DNA of 64,000 nt from Methylomonas montana (GTDB lineage: Bacteria; Pseudomonadota; Gammaproteobacteria; Methylococcales; Methylomonadaceae), in contig NZ_CP129884.1 of assembly GCF_030490285.1 (NCBI RefSeq), positions 186,001 to 250,000 on the forward strand, given 5' to 3'. Below, piece after piece: positions 1-9,131 of the stretch. A program made the translations under genes and the position numbers. A model generated the notes under the pieces. The model was given only the letters and a program-made list of their open reading frames with translations, had not been told where the DNA came from and did not search any database. Within the stretch, counting starts at the first letter, position 1. Every line of letters begins with the position of its first letter.

Positions 1-962
1 CGGATCAACGTAGCGGTGCCAACCCGATCAAGTTGCGGATGGATTATCTGAATTTATCGGCGATGGATGGCTTGAATTTCGACGCCGCCGAGGAAGTGGT
101 CACCGACTTGCCGCTGATCGATATCGACAGTAAGCAACTGTTATGGCGCGGCGTGGATTTAGGCAATCTGAAGCTGGATACCGAGCGGCTGATCAACGGC
201 ATTCATTTCAAGCATGTGCAGCTGGCCAGCGTCGCCGGCACCATAGACCTGAGTGCGGATTGGGTCAAACTGGTCGGCGGCAGCTCGACGCAATTGACCG
301 GCAAGCTGAACATGAACGGTTTCGGCTTGTTTTTATCGCAATTGGGTTATACCGACGATATCCGGGGTACGCATGCCGAAATCAGCTTTAACGGCGGTTG
401 GCGCGGCGCGCCGCAGCAATTTTCGCTGGCTAATCTGAACGGTCAAATGCAGGTCAAACTCAGCGACGGCCGCATCTCCAGCATCGAACCGGGTTTCGGG
501 CGTCTGTTGGGTTTGATCGCGATGGAACAGTGGGCCAAGCGCTTGAGCCTGGATTTCAGCGACGTATACCGGCAAGGCTTGGCGTTTGATCAGATTACCG
601 GCAATTTCACCATCGGTAACGGCCTGGCCTATACCGACGATTTATTGATCGACGCGGTGTCCGCCAAACTCAGCGTGGCCGGCACCGTCGATCTTCTGAA
701 AAAGACCATGGATCATCGGGTGGCGGTGGTGCCCAAGAGTTCCGGGGCGTTGCCGATTGCTGGTACAATCGTCGGAGGCGTCGCCGCCATCATTACTCAA
801 GTTGTGACGGACGATTATAAAGAAGGTTATTTTTTCGGCTCGCAATACAAACTGGCCGGGCCATGGGGAAATGTCGAAGTCACGCCGCTGCACGATCAGG
901 ATGGCTTGGTGCAAAAAGCCTGGCGCAGCCTGACCGGTTTCGGTTGGCTGACCGGCAATTGA
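1..962 (+). CDS. yhdP: YhdP-like AsmA-family envelope protein, C-terminal part
   Basis: The reading frame is open from the first bases of the window, so this is the 3' end of a longer gene. About 320 residues are seen, against roughly 1,270 for full-length YhdP. The visible part has the AsmA/DUF3971-like alternation of short beta strands and ends with the typical pattern: an MDHRVAVVP-like strand, a glycine/isoleucine-rich segment (residues PIAGTIVGGVAAII), then a GPWGNVEVTP-like terminal strand. YhdP homologues are inner-membrane-anchored periplasmic bridges implicated in phospholipid transport to the outer membrane. The next gene is a nitrilase-family hydrolase, a common neighbour of yhdP in gammaproteobacteria. 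Family assignment is good; the exact role here is inferred. Confidence 0.75.
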   Translation, partial: DQRSGANPIKLRMDYLNLSAMDGLNFDAAEEVVTDLPLIDIDSKQLLWRGVDLGNLKLDTERLINGIHFKHVQLASVAGTIDLSADWVKLVGGSSTQLTGKLNMNGFGLFLSQLGYTDDIRGTHAEISFNGGWRGAPQQFSLANLNGQMQVKLSDGRISSIEPGFGRLLGLIAMEQWAKRLSLDFSDVYRQGLAFDQITGNFTIGNGLAYTDDLLIDAVSAKLSVAGTVDLLKKTMDHRVAVVPKSSGALPIAGTIVGGVAAIITQVVTDDYKEGYFFGSQYKLAGPWGNVEVTPLHDQDGLVQKAWRSLTGFGWLTGN

Positions 963-1059
963 TCGGCTTTCGCCGGCTACATGGCCGGCATAATCGGCGT
1001 ATCGCCAAAAATACCCCGCTCAGCATAAGTTATCAAAAACAATTAATCAGGGACCACTC

Positions 1060-1878
1060 ATGACAATATGTGCAGCCATCCAAATGGCTTCCGGACCGCA
1101 AGTCGGCGCCAATTTGCTCGAAGCCGAAAAACTGATCGCCGAAGCCGTCAAAGCCGGCGCAAAACTGGTGGCCTTGCCGGAAAACTTCGCCATCATGGGC
1201 ATGAACGAATACGACAAGCTCAAAGTCAGCGAGCAGGATGGGCAAGGACCGATTCAGGATTTTTTGGCGGCCACTGCTAAAAAATATGGGGTTTGGGTAA
1301 TCGGCGGCACCATGCCGATGCAAGCGACCGTTCCTAACAAGGTGCGCGCGGCCTGCCTGGTTTACAACGAGCAAGGCGAGCGCGTGGCCCGTTACGACAA
1401 GGTACATTTATTCGATGTCAGCGTGCCGGATAGCGCCGAGGAATATCGCGAATCCGATTCGGTAGAGGCTGGCGATGTTCCCTGCGTGATCGACACCCCG
1501 TTCGGACGGGTCGGGATTGCGGTTTGTTACGACTTGCGTTTCCCGGAGTATTTTCGGCCCATGACCCGTCACGGGCTGGACATCCTGGTAATTCCTTCCG
1601 CTTTTACCGCCAAGACCGGCGCCGCGCATTGGGAAGTGCTGTTGCGGGCTCGCGCCATCGAAAATCTTTGCTACGTGATCGCCCCGAACCAAGGCGGTTT
1701 TCATATGAATGGCCGGCAGACGTTTGGGCACAGCATGGTGATCGATCCCTGGGGCGTGGTGCTGGATTGTTATAAAACTGGCCCGGGCTTTGTCAGCGCC
1801 GAAATCGATAAAAGCCGTTTGGAAAAAACCCGGCTGTCTTTCCCGGTGCTGGAACATAGACGCTTTTTTTGCGAGTGA
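1060..1878 (+). CDS. Nitrilase-superfamily carbon-nitrogen hydrolase (Nit1-like)
   Basis: A 272-residue soluble protein with the nitrilase catalytic triad: E41 in LPENF, K114 in RYDKVHLFD and C156 in VCYDLRFPE. The RYDKVHLFDV and CYDLRFPE signatures match the Nit1/deaminated-glutathione amidase branch. A housekeeping metabolite-repair role is therefore more likely than nitrile hydrolysis, but the substrate is inferred. The start ATG follows a weak purine-rich stretch about 8 bases upstream. The gene lies between the yhdP-like gene and a BamC-like lipoprotein whose start codon is only a few bases past its stop, so the three probably form one transcription unit. Confidence 0.85.
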   Translation: MTICAAIQMASGPQVGANLLEAEKLIAEAVKAGAKLVALPENFAIMGMNEYDKLKVSEQDGQGPIQDFLAATAKKYGVWVIGGTMPMQATVPNKVRAACLVYNEQGERVARYDKVHLFDVSVPDSAEEYRESDSVEAGDVPCVIDTPFGRVGIAVCYDLRFPEYFRPMTRHGLDILVIPSAFTAKTGAAHWEVLLRARAIENLCYVIAPNQGGFHMNGRQTFGHSMVIDPWGVVLDCYKTGPGFVSAEIDKSRLEKTRLSFPVLEHRRFFCE

Positions 1879-1883
1879 TCCTT

Positions 1884-2459
1884 ATGTTGAGAAAGTTGAC
1901 TTACGGTTTGCCTTGTTTATTGTTGACGGCGTGCGCGGATGCGCCGGACAAGTATCGAGACACACACCATTTGGAACTGCCGCCGGTATTGCCGATAGAG
2001 CATACCAATCCGCAGCCCGCGGTCGAAGCCGACGACTTGAAGCCCAAGTCGGCCTTGGCCAACTTGATGGCGTTTACCGATGCTGGCGGCAAGCCGGTAT
2101 TGACCTTGAAAACCCGCTACGACCGGGCTTGGGAGATGGTGGCGACCGCGCTGAAACTCACCGACATCGAGGTGCTGGATAAAAATCAGGCGGAGAATCG
2201 ATTCCAGGTACGTTATGACCCGGATACCGGCGGTAAAGATGTCGGCTTGTTGCGGGAATTGCTCAATAATCACTACGACGAAGCCGAGTACACGATTACT
2301 CTGAAGGAAGAGAGCGCCGGCGTGGTTGTCAACGCGTCGTTGAACAAGCCGGAGGGAGTGGAGGCCGAGGATGGCTCGGCGGAATTGATCCGGCTGCTGC
2401 ATAAAACCATAGACGAGAAAATCATCAATCGTTCGCCGCAGAAGAAAGGCGAGGAATAA
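1884..2459 (+). CDS. bamC: BamC-like outer-membrane lipoprotein
   Basis: A 191-residue protein beginning MLRKLTYGLPCLLLTAC, a lipoprotein signal peptide with a lipobox (LTAC). The mature part starts CADAPDKYRD, followed by a low-complexity proline/glutamate linker and an alpha/beta domain carrying an AWEMVATALKLTDIEV-type helix. This resembles the N-terminal helix-grip domain of BamC/NlpB, a subunit of the outer-membrane protein assembly complex. It is shorter than E. coli BamC (about 344 residues) and has room for only one helix-grip domain. It starts six bases after the nitrilase stop. An upstream TTG is in frame, but the ATG puts the signal peptide correctly at the N terminus. The lipoprotein call is firm; the BamC name is moderate. 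Confidence 0.6.
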   Translation: MLRKLTYGLPCLLLTACADAPDKYRDTHHLELPPVLPIEHTNPQPAVEADDLKPKSALANLMAFTDAGGKPVLTLKTRYDRAWEMVATALKLTDIEVLDKNQAENRFQVRYDPDTGGKDVGLLRELLNNHYDEAEYTITLKEESAGVVVNASLNKPEGVEAEDGSAELIRLLHKTIDEKIINRSPQKKGEE

Positions 2460-2492
2460 CCGTCTGGTGTCGCTTAACTTGGCACCAGACGG
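2460..2492. terminator. Perfect 10-bp hairpin between convergent genes
   Basis: CCGTCTGGTG at 2460-2469 pairs perfectly with CACCAGACGG at 2483-2492 across a 13-base loop. It begins directly after the stop codon of the BamC-like gene and faces the end of moaC. No clear T run follows on either strand, so it is a likely bidirectional terminator or 3'-end protecting hairpin rather than a textbook intrinsic terminator. Confidence 0.6.
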
Positions 2493-2581
2493 CTAATGCC
2501 GCCAAGCTAGGCGGCGGACGGCTTTTGGGTAAACCCAGGGTTTGCAGCGGTTGTCGGCTGCGAAAACAAGAGTAAATTAGC

Positions 2582-3079
2582 TCAGCCGTCAGTAGGGTCT
2601 TCTCTTTGCCAGTGGCCGGATTTGCCGCCTTGCTTTTCCAATAGCCGTACACCCTGAATCACCATGCCACGATCGACCGCCTTGCACATGTCGTAGACGG
2701 TCAGCAAGGCGATCTGGGTCGCGGTTAGTGCCTCCATTTCCACACCGGTTTGGCCGGTGGTCTTTACGGTGGTCCGGCAATACACCCGGTTAAACTCGGT
2801 TTGCGGCAGTAAGTCGAGCTCGACATGACTGATCGGCAAGGGATGACACAAAGGAATCAGATCGGCGGTTTTTTTGCTGGCCATGATGCCGGCGATCCTG
2901 GCAATGCCCAGTACATCGCCTTTTTTGTGATGGCCGGCCACGATTAGAGCCAAGGTTTCGGCTTGCATTTCGATACAGCCTTCGCATACCGCAATCCGCT
3001 GAGTCGACGGTTTGTCGCCGACATCGACCATATGAGCTTCGCCTGCGGCATTAAAATGGGTGAGAGGCGATTCGGACAT
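2582..3079 (-). CDS. moaC: Cyclic pyranopterin monophosphate synthase MoaC
   Basis: A 165-residue protein carrying the MoaC signatures [15 protein letters not shown] and GVEMEALTA, the conserved [12 protein letters not shown] start and the late [11 protein letters not shown] motif. MoaC converts the cyclised GTP intermediate made by MoaA into cyclic pyranopterin monophosphate in molybdenum cofactor synthesis. It is cytoplasmic and normally hexameric. The length is standard for the family. It is transcribed divergently from moaD-moaE with about 50 bases between the start codons, which must hold both promoters. moaA is not in this window. Confidence 0.95.
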   Translation of the reverse strand: MSESPLTHFNAAGEAHMVDVGDKPSTQRIAVCEGCIEMQAETLALIVAGHHKKGDVLGIARIAGIMASKKTADLIPLCHPLPISHVELDLLPQTEFNRVYCRTTVKTTGQTGVEMEALTATQIALLTVYDMCKAVDRGMVIQGVRLLEKQGGKSGHWQREDPTDG

Positions 3080-3132
3080 GGCATACTGGACAAGTGAAAA
3101 CAGCCAAGCATTGTATTACCGGGTGAATAAAG

Positions 3133-3366
3133 ATGTCGATTAAAGTGCTTTACTTTGCAAGTTTGAAGGACAGCGTGGGTCGGGGCGACGACGAATTAAG
3201 CGTCGAGGCGCCGCTGCCGGTGCGGGAAGTTTGGCGACGGCTCAATCCGGACCGGCCAATGCCGGATACGATGTTGGCGGCCGTGAATATGGAGTATGTC
3301 GGTCTGGATGCGCCGGTTAGCGATGGCGACGAGGTGGCGTTTTTTCCACCGGTCACCGGAGGTTGA
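3133..3366 (+). CDS. moaD: Molybdopterin synthase small subunit MoaD
   Basis: A 77-residue ubiquitin-fold protein ending in VTGG. The C-terminal Gly-Gly is thiocarboxylated and donates sulfur to MoaE during formation of molybdopterin from cyclic pyranopterin monophosphate. The sequence begins MSIKVLYFASLKDSVGRGDD and has the family motif DEVAFFPPVTGG just before the stop. The stop codon is one base upstream of the moaE start, so the two subunits are almost certainly translated together from one mRNA. Confidence 0.93.
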   Translation: MSIKVLYFASLKDSVGRGDDELSVEAPLPVREVWRRLNPDRPMPDTMLAAVNMEYVGLDAPVSDGDEVAFFPPVTGG

Positions 3367-3367
3367 G

Positions 3368-3823
3368 ATGACTGTCATACTGTGCGCCGAAAGCTTCGAT
3401 CCGTGGCAGGAACTGGCCGATTATCAGGCCCAAGCCAGCGAGATGGCCGGCAAATACGGCGCCACCGGCGTGTTTGTCGGCAGCATGCGCGATTTCAATC
3501 AAGGCGACGATGTGCGCAGCATGTATCTGGAGCATTATCCGGGCATGACCGAAAAACAATTGCAGCGCATCGTCGCAGAGGCGCAAAGCCGCTGGCAGCT
3601 GCTGGATACACTGCTTATCCACCGTATCGGTCGGGTATTGCCTAGCGATACGCTGGTGCTGGTGGCGGTCTGGTCCGAGCATCGCGGCGATGCCTTCGAC
3701 GCCAGCCGTTTCATCATGGAAAATCTCAAAAGCCAGGCGCCGTTTTGGAAGCAGGAAACCTTGGAGTCCGGCCAAATGCGCTGGGTCGAAAAGAACAGCG
3801 ACGGCTACAAACGCCAATGCTGA
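3368..3823 (+). CDS. moaE: Molybdopterin synthase catalytic subunit MoaE
   Basis: A 151-residue protein from the ATG at 3368, one base after the moaD stop. A longer frame extends back into moaD, but MTVILCAESFDPWQEL matches the expected MoaE N terminus. Family motifs include GATGVFVGSMRDFNQGD, LEHYPGMTEKQL, HRIGRVLPSDTLVLVAV and the C-terminal LKSQAPFWKQE. The lysines of that last motif are needed for sulfur transfer. MoaE forms a heterotetramer with MoaD and inserts the dithiolene sulfurs. Confidence 0.95.
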   Translation: MTVILCAESFDPWQELADYQAQASEMAGKYGATGVFVGSMRDFNQGDDVRSMYLEHYPGMTEKQLQRIVAEAQSRWQLLDTLLIHRIGRVLPSDTLVLVAVWSEHRGDAFDASRFIMENLKSQAPFWKQETLESGQMRWVEKNSDGYKRQC

Positions 3824-3827
3824 GTGG

Positions 3828-4088
3828 TCAGGACTGGCGCAAATTGCTGGCCGGCTGGGTATCGACAGCATAGCTTGCCACGCCAATATCGCGCAACGAC
3901 TCGGGTTGCAGTTGTTGCTGCAGCTCGGCGATTTGCTGATTGGCTTGATTAACCTGCTGTTTCAAATCGTTGATGGTTTCGTGCAGATATTCGAAATGCA
4001 CTTGAAAATAGCGTGCGGAAGGGAAGCTGGCATCCAGTGCTTCCGGCGACATCTTGTCCAATTTGGTTCGGGATCGTCTTGCTTTCAT
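3828..4088 (-). CDS. Small coiled-coil protein of unknown function
   Basis: An 86-residue frame running toward moaE. It has a basic N terminus (MKARRSRTKLDKMSPE), then about 35 residues predicted by eye as a coiled coil (HETINDLKQQVNQANQQIAE), then a Gln-rich stretch. An AGGTG box lies about 7 bases upstream of the ATG. Nothing recognisable links it to a named family. It is likely a real small gene because it fills the space between moaE and the GH5 gene and has normal codon use for the region. Confidence 0.5.
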   Translation of the reverse strand: MKARRSRTKLDKMSPEALDASFPSARYFQVHFEYLHETINDLKQQVNQANQQIAELQQQLQPESLRDIGVASYAVDTQPASNLRQS

Positions 4089-4218
4089 AATACACCTGAG
4101 ATCATTGCTTTAGGCCAAATCATGCCGCTCGGGCATGAATGTTATGATTTCCTAATGATAAGACGTTTCAGAACTAAAATTCCACACTTAAAATATGAAA
4201 ATTTAAGCGCGTATCCGT

Positions 4219-5340
4219 TCAGGTGAATTGGTTCGGTAACCAGCCGCGTTCGACGCAATCGCGAAAACTCCATTGCGGCATGGTTTCGGTTTTATAGCTC
4301 CAGAAAAACCAGCCCAGATATTTTTCGAACACCGCCAATTGCGCCGCCGCGTAACCGCGGTAGGCGATATCGAACTGAAAATTATCCATGGCCGGCTGGT
4401 CGTGATCGAACGGACCTTCTGCCCACAGCTCGGCCATTTTTAAATCCAGACCCAAGCTCCATTCTCCGACATAGCTCCAAAGGCCTGACTCGCTAATGAT
4501 GTCGTCAGCCTCGGTTTTCCAATTGATAGCCGCTTTTTGCATGTGCCGATAAATGTCCATATTGACATCTTCGGCCACGAAACACTGGTAGCGATGAATA
4601 TCGAAAATCACATTGCTATGTTCCGGCCTTTGCAGGAATCCAGCATATTCGCGGAAAGAGCGGAAGCCGTCGTGAAACACCACCGCCACCTGGTCGGCCG
4701 GACAATATTGGCGGATGCGCCGGTAGGCCGCCGCGGTATAACGCTTAAGCAGTACGGTATCCAGATCCCAGCGCGGTTCGTTCAATACTTCTATGCCGTG
4801 CAGGGCCGGTCGTTGGCCATAACGTTCGGCCAGGCGTTCCAGTACCGTCAAGGAATAATCGATATAGTCCTCGCGGGTATGCCATTCGCAAATATCCTTG
4901 ATGCCGCCGTTATCGAAACCATTCTGGCAGCCTGGCGCCGCATGCAGGTCCAGTAGCACAAGCAGGCCGTAGCGTTCGGCCCAATCGAAAGCCCGATCCA
5001 GCACCTCGACCCCACCATTCACATAGGGGTAGGCATTTTCGCCGTAGCTGCGGTGGTAGGGATAGTCCGGGCCGAACAGCCAATGGCCAACCGGAATGCG
5101 TACTGCATTGATGCCGAGAGCGGCTAGCCAGTTAAAATCGTCTTCCGTGATAAAACTGTTCCAATGTTGCTTGAGGCGGGTTTCGGCGTCGCAGCCTAGT
5201 TCCACGCACCAGCCGGTTTCGTCTTCGGCTTGTAAGTCTTCGAACAGGCTGGGCGTCATCCATTTTTCCAATACCAGCCAACCGCCCAGGTTGACGCCAC
5301 GTAGTTTTTTGCCGAATTTGTTAGCGAAATCGTGCGGCAT
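4219..5340 (-). CDS. GH5-family beta-glucanase (exo-1,3-glucanase type)
   Basis: A 373-residue TIM-barrel glycoside hydrolase. RGVNLGGWLVLEKWMTPSLF near the N terminus is the hallmark of the fungal-type exo-beta-1,3-glucanase subgroup of GH5. The acid/base is E188 in EVLNEPRWD and the nucleophile E293 in YVGEWSLG; HRYQCF and the terminal WSYKTE/WSFRD motifs complete the active site. There is no signal peptide, so it appears cytoplasmic and may act on internal or imported glucan oligosaccharides. It ends with GWLPNQF, typical of the subgroup. The transporter-like gene at 5363 lies 22 bases upstream on the same strand, so they may be co-transcribed. Confidence 0.85.
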   Translation of the reverse strand: MPHDFANKFGKKLRGVNLGGWLVLEKWMTPSLFEDLQAEDETGWCVELGCDAETRLKQHWNSFITEDDFNWLAALGINAVRIPVGHWLFGPDYPYHRSYGENAYPYVNGGVEVLDRAFDWAERYGLLVLLDLHAAPGCQNGFDNGGIKDICEWHTREDYIDYSLTVLERLAERYGQRPALHGIEVLNEPRWDLDTVLLKRYTAAAYRRIRQYCPADQVAVVFHDGFRSFREYAGFLQRPEHSNVIFDIHRYQCFVAEDVNMDIYRHMQKAAINWKTEADDIISESGLWSYVGEWSLGLDLKMAELWAEGPFDHDQPAMDNFQFDIAYRGYAAAQLAVFEKYLGWFFWSYKTETMPQWSFRDCVERGWLPNQFT

Positions 5341-5362
5341 GGGCGATGTCCTTACTGTCGGG

Positions 5363-7063
5363 TTAGCAGAGTGTAATTTGCCGTTTGTGCAACGCTTGTA
5401 TGGTCGGTTGCTTGGTGATAGTCAACATTGCCGAATCCGGCAATTTTTTATGGATCAGATTGACCATGGCGACTTCGCCTTCCGGGTCTAGCGAATCGAA
5501 GGCTTCTTGCATCAATATCCATTTAGGTTTGTGCAATAGCAGCCGCACCAGGCCCAGACGCTGCTTTTGCTCGCGTTCGAGATTTTTTTCCCAATCGCCG
5601 ATTTCGTCGAGTTGCTCGACAAGTTCTTTAACACCAGCCAGCTCCATAGTGTTTTCCAGAATGGCCTGATCGAATGCGGCACTGTCGGATGGATAGCAAA
5701 TGGATGCGCGCAAGGTGTCGGTCGGTAGATAAGGCCGTGGCGGCATGAAGAACATCGATTCGTCGTCCGGCAGCTCGATGACGCCTTCGCCCCAGGGCCA
5801 TAAGCCGGCAATCGCCTTAAACAGTTTGTTACCGGAAAATGCGTTACCGGCAATCAACACCTGTTCACCGGCTTTGATCTCTTCATTAAGACAAGGCACA
5901 CAGACGATGCTATCCAGTCGGGTGATACATAAATCGCGGAAAGCCAATACTGATCGATCTGTCTTTTCCAGGCGGATGCGATGAGGGTCCGGCTTGGCGA
6001 TTTCCCGTTCGAGTTGCTCCAGGGCTTTGCTCAGTCCGAGGATCCGTTCCACGGACGCGCGCCACTCAGCCACCTTGCCCATGTTGTCTACCGGCCAGGA
6101 GAGTGCGGCTACCATTTGCTGGAACGCTTGAGCCGACTGCATCAGCGCGCCCAGGCTGATGGAGCCCAAAATGTAGCGGGGCGCCGATACCAGGATAGGA
6201 AACGCCATTGACAATATCGAGTAACCGGAGCTGAACATGGTAATCCGTTTCCAGGCCTGGGTTTGTTGATCCCAGGCGTCGACGATATTGCCGAACAAAC
6301 TATGAAAATGCGGGCTCTCGTGGCGCTCGCCGTGAATCAACGCTATGGCTTGGGCGTTTTCGCGGGCTTTGACCAAGGCAAAGCGAAAATTGGCTTCCAC
6401 CGTTTGTCGGTTGTCGGTAGCGGTCGTCAAAGGCCGGCCTATCCACCAACCCAAGGTCGATGCGCTGGCGGCGTAAATCAACGCCAACCAGACCAGATGG
6501 CCTTGAATAGGGATTTCGACCAAGCCCAGGTTCAGAGTGACCGTGCCGGATAAAGTCCACAAAATCTCGGTAAAACTGATCAATAGCAACAGACAATAAA
6601 AGACAGTATGCAACAGATCAATGGCATATTCGGTGGAAATCCGGATGTCCTCAGCGATCCTGCCGTCGGGATTGTCGTGCTGGCCTGGAATATGGGTGAC
6701 CAGATAATGGCGACCGTCGCGCATCCATTGACCGATCAGTTGATCGGTTAACCAGCCGCGCCAACCCAGTTGCAATCGGCGCTTGATCACCAGATGAGTG
6801 GCGGTAATCGCCATATTGGCGAGGAAAATCAACACGATTAGTCCGACTTGAGTAAACAGTCTCGACATCGAACGCTGTTCCAATGCATCGAATAACGCGG
6901 CGCTCCATTCGGTGATGATCACCGATATCGCAATCTGCGCTACCGTTAACGCCACTAAAGCCGCCGATAGGCCTCGAATAGTGGTCTTATTTTCAGAGCA
7001 CCAAAAAGGTCCCGCCAATCGGACGAACGGCATAAAAAATTGACTGGTTGTTCGCAAGGCCAT
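5363..7063 (-). CDS. SbmA/BacA-type ABC transporter with degenerate ATPase motifs
   Basis: A 566-residue fused transporter. The N-terminal half (about residues 1-330) is an SbmA/BacA-like membrane domain with several hydrophobic helices; the C-terminal half aligns by eye with the ABC domain of the YddA/ABCD type. The nucleotide-binding motifs are abnormal. The Walker A position reads GNAFSGNKL (about 406-414) instead of a GKS/T loop. The Q-loop reads MPPRPYLP. The signature region reads LEREQKQRL. Walker B is WILMQEAFDSLD with Q for the metal-binding D, and the H-loop position reads TKQP. The frame is nevertheless intact and the length normal. It may be a non-hydrolysing or proton-driven carrier. 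Substrate unknown. Confidence 0.75.
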   Translation of the reverse strand: MALRTTSQFFMPFVRLAGPFWCSENKTTIRGLSAALVALTVAQIAISVIITEWSAALFDALEQRSMSRLFTQVGLIVLIFLANMAITATHLVIKRRLQLGWRGWLTDQLIGQWMRDGRHYLVTHIPGQHDNPDGRIAEDIRISTEYAIDLLHTVFYCLLLLISFTEILWTLSGTVTLNLGLVEIPIQGHLVWLALIYAASASTLGWWIGRPLTTATDNRQTVEANFRFALVKARENAQAIALIHGERHESPHFHSLFGNIVDAWDQQTQAWKRITMFSSGYSILSMAFPILVSAPRYILGSISLGALMQSAQAFQQMVAALSWPVDNMGKVAEWRASVERILGLSKALEQLEREIAKPDPHRIRLEKTDRSVLAFRDLCITRLDSIVCVPCLNEEIKAGEQVLIAGNAFSGNKLFKAIAGLWPWGEGVIELPDDESMFFMPPRPYLPTDTLRASICYPSDSAAFDQAILENTMELAGVKELVEQLDEIGDWEKNLEREQKQRLGLVRLLLHKPKWILMQEAFDSLDPEGEVAMVNLIHKKLPDSAMLTITKQPTIQALHKRQITLC

Positions 7064-7225
7064 ACTCCTCGTTTAAGGTCGGCAGGCAATATAACAAAAT
7101 TAAACGCATCCATAACCATCAAATATGTCGGATCGATTACAGTCGCGACTTAGGATGGAAATAGGCTGTTGTGTTTGCTTGGGAAATCGAAAGGGGGAGA
7201 GGGTATGGAGTGTTTGGCAGGGTAG

Positions 7226-7255
7226 CGACGAGCGACCAGATGGTGTCGCTCGTCG
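7226..7255 (-). terminator. Hairpin downstream of rho
   Basis: CGACGAGCGAC at 7226-7236 pairs perfectly over 11 bases with GTCGCTCGTCG at 7245-7255, with an 8-base loop. It lies 15 bases beyond the rho stop codon on the transcribed strand. No T tract follows, so it may be an RNA 3'-end stabiliser or a Rho-assisted terminator. The rest of 7064-7269 shows no gene. Confidence 0.5.
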
Positions 7256-7269
7256 GATCGAGATTGGAC

Positions 7270-8526
7270 TTAGCGCTTCATCGAATCGAAAAATGCCGCG
7301 TTAGTTTTGAAATCCTTTAGTTTGCCCAGCAAAAATTCGGATGCCGCCAATTCGTCCATCGGTTGCAGAATTTTGCGCAAAATCCAGGTTTTTTGCAGTT
7401 CGTCGGGATCGACCAGATATTCTTCGCGGCGGGTGCCGGAGCGGTTGATGTTGATGGCCGGATACACCCGTTTCTCGGCGATTTTGCGTTCCAGATGCAA
7501 TTCCATATTACCGGTACCCTTGAACTCTTCAAAGATCACCTCGTCCATCCGCGAGCCGGTTTCGACCAGCGCAGTGGCAATGATGGTCAAGCTGCCGCCT
7601 TCTTCGATATTCCGGGCCGCGCCGAAAAAGCGTTTGGGTTTTTCCAGCGCGTTGGCGTCGACACCGCCCGACAACAGCTTGCCGGAAGAAGGCACTACCA
7701 TGTTGTAAGCCCTGGCCAGTCGAGTAATCGAGTCTAACAAAATAACCACGTCGTGCTTATGCTCGACCATGCGTCGGGCTTTTTCGATGACCATGTCGGC
7801 CACCTGAACGTGGCGGGTAGCCGGTTCGTCGAAAGTGCTGGAGACCACTTCGCCGCGCACGCAACGTTCCATCTCGGTGACCTCTTCCGGGCGTTCGTCG
7901 ATCAACAACACGATCAGATAACATTCGGGATTGTTCTCGGCAATTGCATGGGCGATGCTCTGCATGATCATGGTTTTACCGGCTTTCGGCGGCGAGACGA
8001 TCAGGCCGCGCTGGCCCTTGCCGATGGGGGCGATCAGGTCGATGATGCGGGCGGTCAAGTCTTCGCTGGTGCCGTTGCCTTGCTCCAGACGGAAGCGTTT
8101 GTTGGCGAACAGCGGTGTCAGGTTGGAAAAGGAAATCTTGTTTTTGGATTGCTCGGGGGACTCGAAGTTGATGCTTTCCACTTTCAGCATCGCGAAGTAA
8201 CGTTCGCCTTCCTTGGGCGGCCGAATCTTGCCGCTGACCGTGTCGCCCGTGCGCAGGCCAAAGCGTCTGATTTGGCTGGGCGATACGTAAATATCGTCCG
8301 GCCCTGCGAGATAGGAACAACCGGGTGTCCTTAAAAAACCGAATCCGTCCGCCAGTATCTCCAAAACCCCGTCGCCAAAAATGTCTTCGCCGCTTTTCGC
8401 CTGCTTTTTCAGAATCGAGAAAATCAATTCCTGCTTTCTGGCTCTGTCGATATTTTCCAGTCCTAGGGACTCGGCAATGGCGATAATTTCGGTGGCTTGT
8501 TTTAGTTTTAACTCGGTAAGGTTCAT
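7270..8526 (-). CDS. rho: Transcription termination factor Rho
   Basis: A 418-residue hexameric RNA-dependent ATPase that ends Rho-dependent transcripts. It has the N-terminal Rho/SAP-like helical region starting [14 protein letters not shown], the cold-shock-like RNA-binding domain ([21 protein letters not shown]) and the RecA-like ATPase core with Walker [18 protein letters not shown], Walker [15 protein letters not shown] and the [18 protein letters not shown] segment. Length is the standard 418-419 residues. trxA lies just upstream on the same strand, the arrangement seen in enterobacteria and many other gammaproteobacteria. A 177-base gap separates them. Confidence 0.98.
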   Translation of the reverse strand: MNLTELKLKQATEIIAIAESLGLENIDRARKQELIFSILKKQAKSGEDIFGDGVLEILADGFGFLRTPGCSYLAGPDDIYVSPSQIRRFGLRTGDTVSGKIRPPKEGERYFAMLKVESINFESPEQSKNKISFSNLTPLFANKRFRLEQGNGTSEDLTARIIDLIAPIGKGQRGLIVSPPKAGKTMIMQSIAHAIAENNPECYLIVLLIDERPEEVTEMERCVRGEVVSSTFDEPATRHVQVADMVIEKARRMVEHKHDVVILLDSITRLARAYNMVVPSSGKLLSGGVDANALEKPKRFFGAARNIEEGGSLTIIATALVETGSRMDEVIFEEFKGTGNMELHLERKIAEKRVYPAININRSGTRREEYLVDPDELQKTWILRKILQPMDELAASEFLLGKLKDFKTNAAFFDSMKR

Positions 8527-8703
8527 GTTGATAAAGGGAAATGAAAGAAATGCAAAACAGCAGAAAGCTGTTTACAGCGGAAGGTGGTTGTTGGATAAAC
8601 TAAGGACGATTAGGATGCGAAGGTGCAAGCGCAGAAAATTCTAGCGCAATAACCGGACTTATCAAAAACATTTTTAATAAATCCGGTCGATTCAGCTTAA
8701 ATC

Positions 8704-9030
8704 TTAGAGGTTGCTATCGATGAACGCAGCCAATTGGGATTTGGTTAACGCGCCGACTTTGGTCGCTTCCACTTCGCCGCCCTTGAAGATCATCAAGGTC
8801 GGGATGCCGCGCACGCCATAGTGTTGAGGAGTTTTGGGGTTTTCGTCGATATTCAACTTGGCAACGGTCAGTTTGCCTTTATATTCGGATGCAATCTCAT
8901 CCAGAACCGGGGCAATCATTTTGCAGGGTCCACACCATTCCGCCCAATAATCGACCAATACCGGCGTACCGGCTTTCAACACAGTTTCATTAAAATCAGC
9001 ATCTGATACATGAAGGACTAGGTCGCTCAC
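8704..9030 (-). CDS. trxA: Thioredoxin 1
   Basis: A 108-residue cytoplasmic thioredoxin with the WCGPC redox motif inside [20 protein letters not shown], and the GIRGIPTL-equivalent cis-proline loop ([13 protein letters not shown]). It reduces protein disulfides using thioredoxin reductase. A longer frame begins with ATG at 9042, but a GGAG box sits within that leader at the right distance for the GTG at 9030. That start gives [10 protein letters not shown], the usual thioredoxin N terminus, so I chose it. The gene sits between the divergent rhlB and the downstream rho. Confidence 0.95.
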   Translation of the reverse strand: MSDLVLHVSDADFNETVLKAGTPVLVDYWAEWCGPCKMIAPVLDEIASEYKGKLTVAKLNIDENPKTPQHYGVRGIPTLMIFKGGEVEATKVGALTKSQLAAFIDSNL

Positions 9031-9131
9031 GCCATTCTCCATTAGTTTACAAAGTCAAGACTATAGTTTCGCCGCGCTTTAATTGTCAATCGATTTCAAC
9101 CGTGCGGCTTTTTAGTTTATTCTATCGCGCT

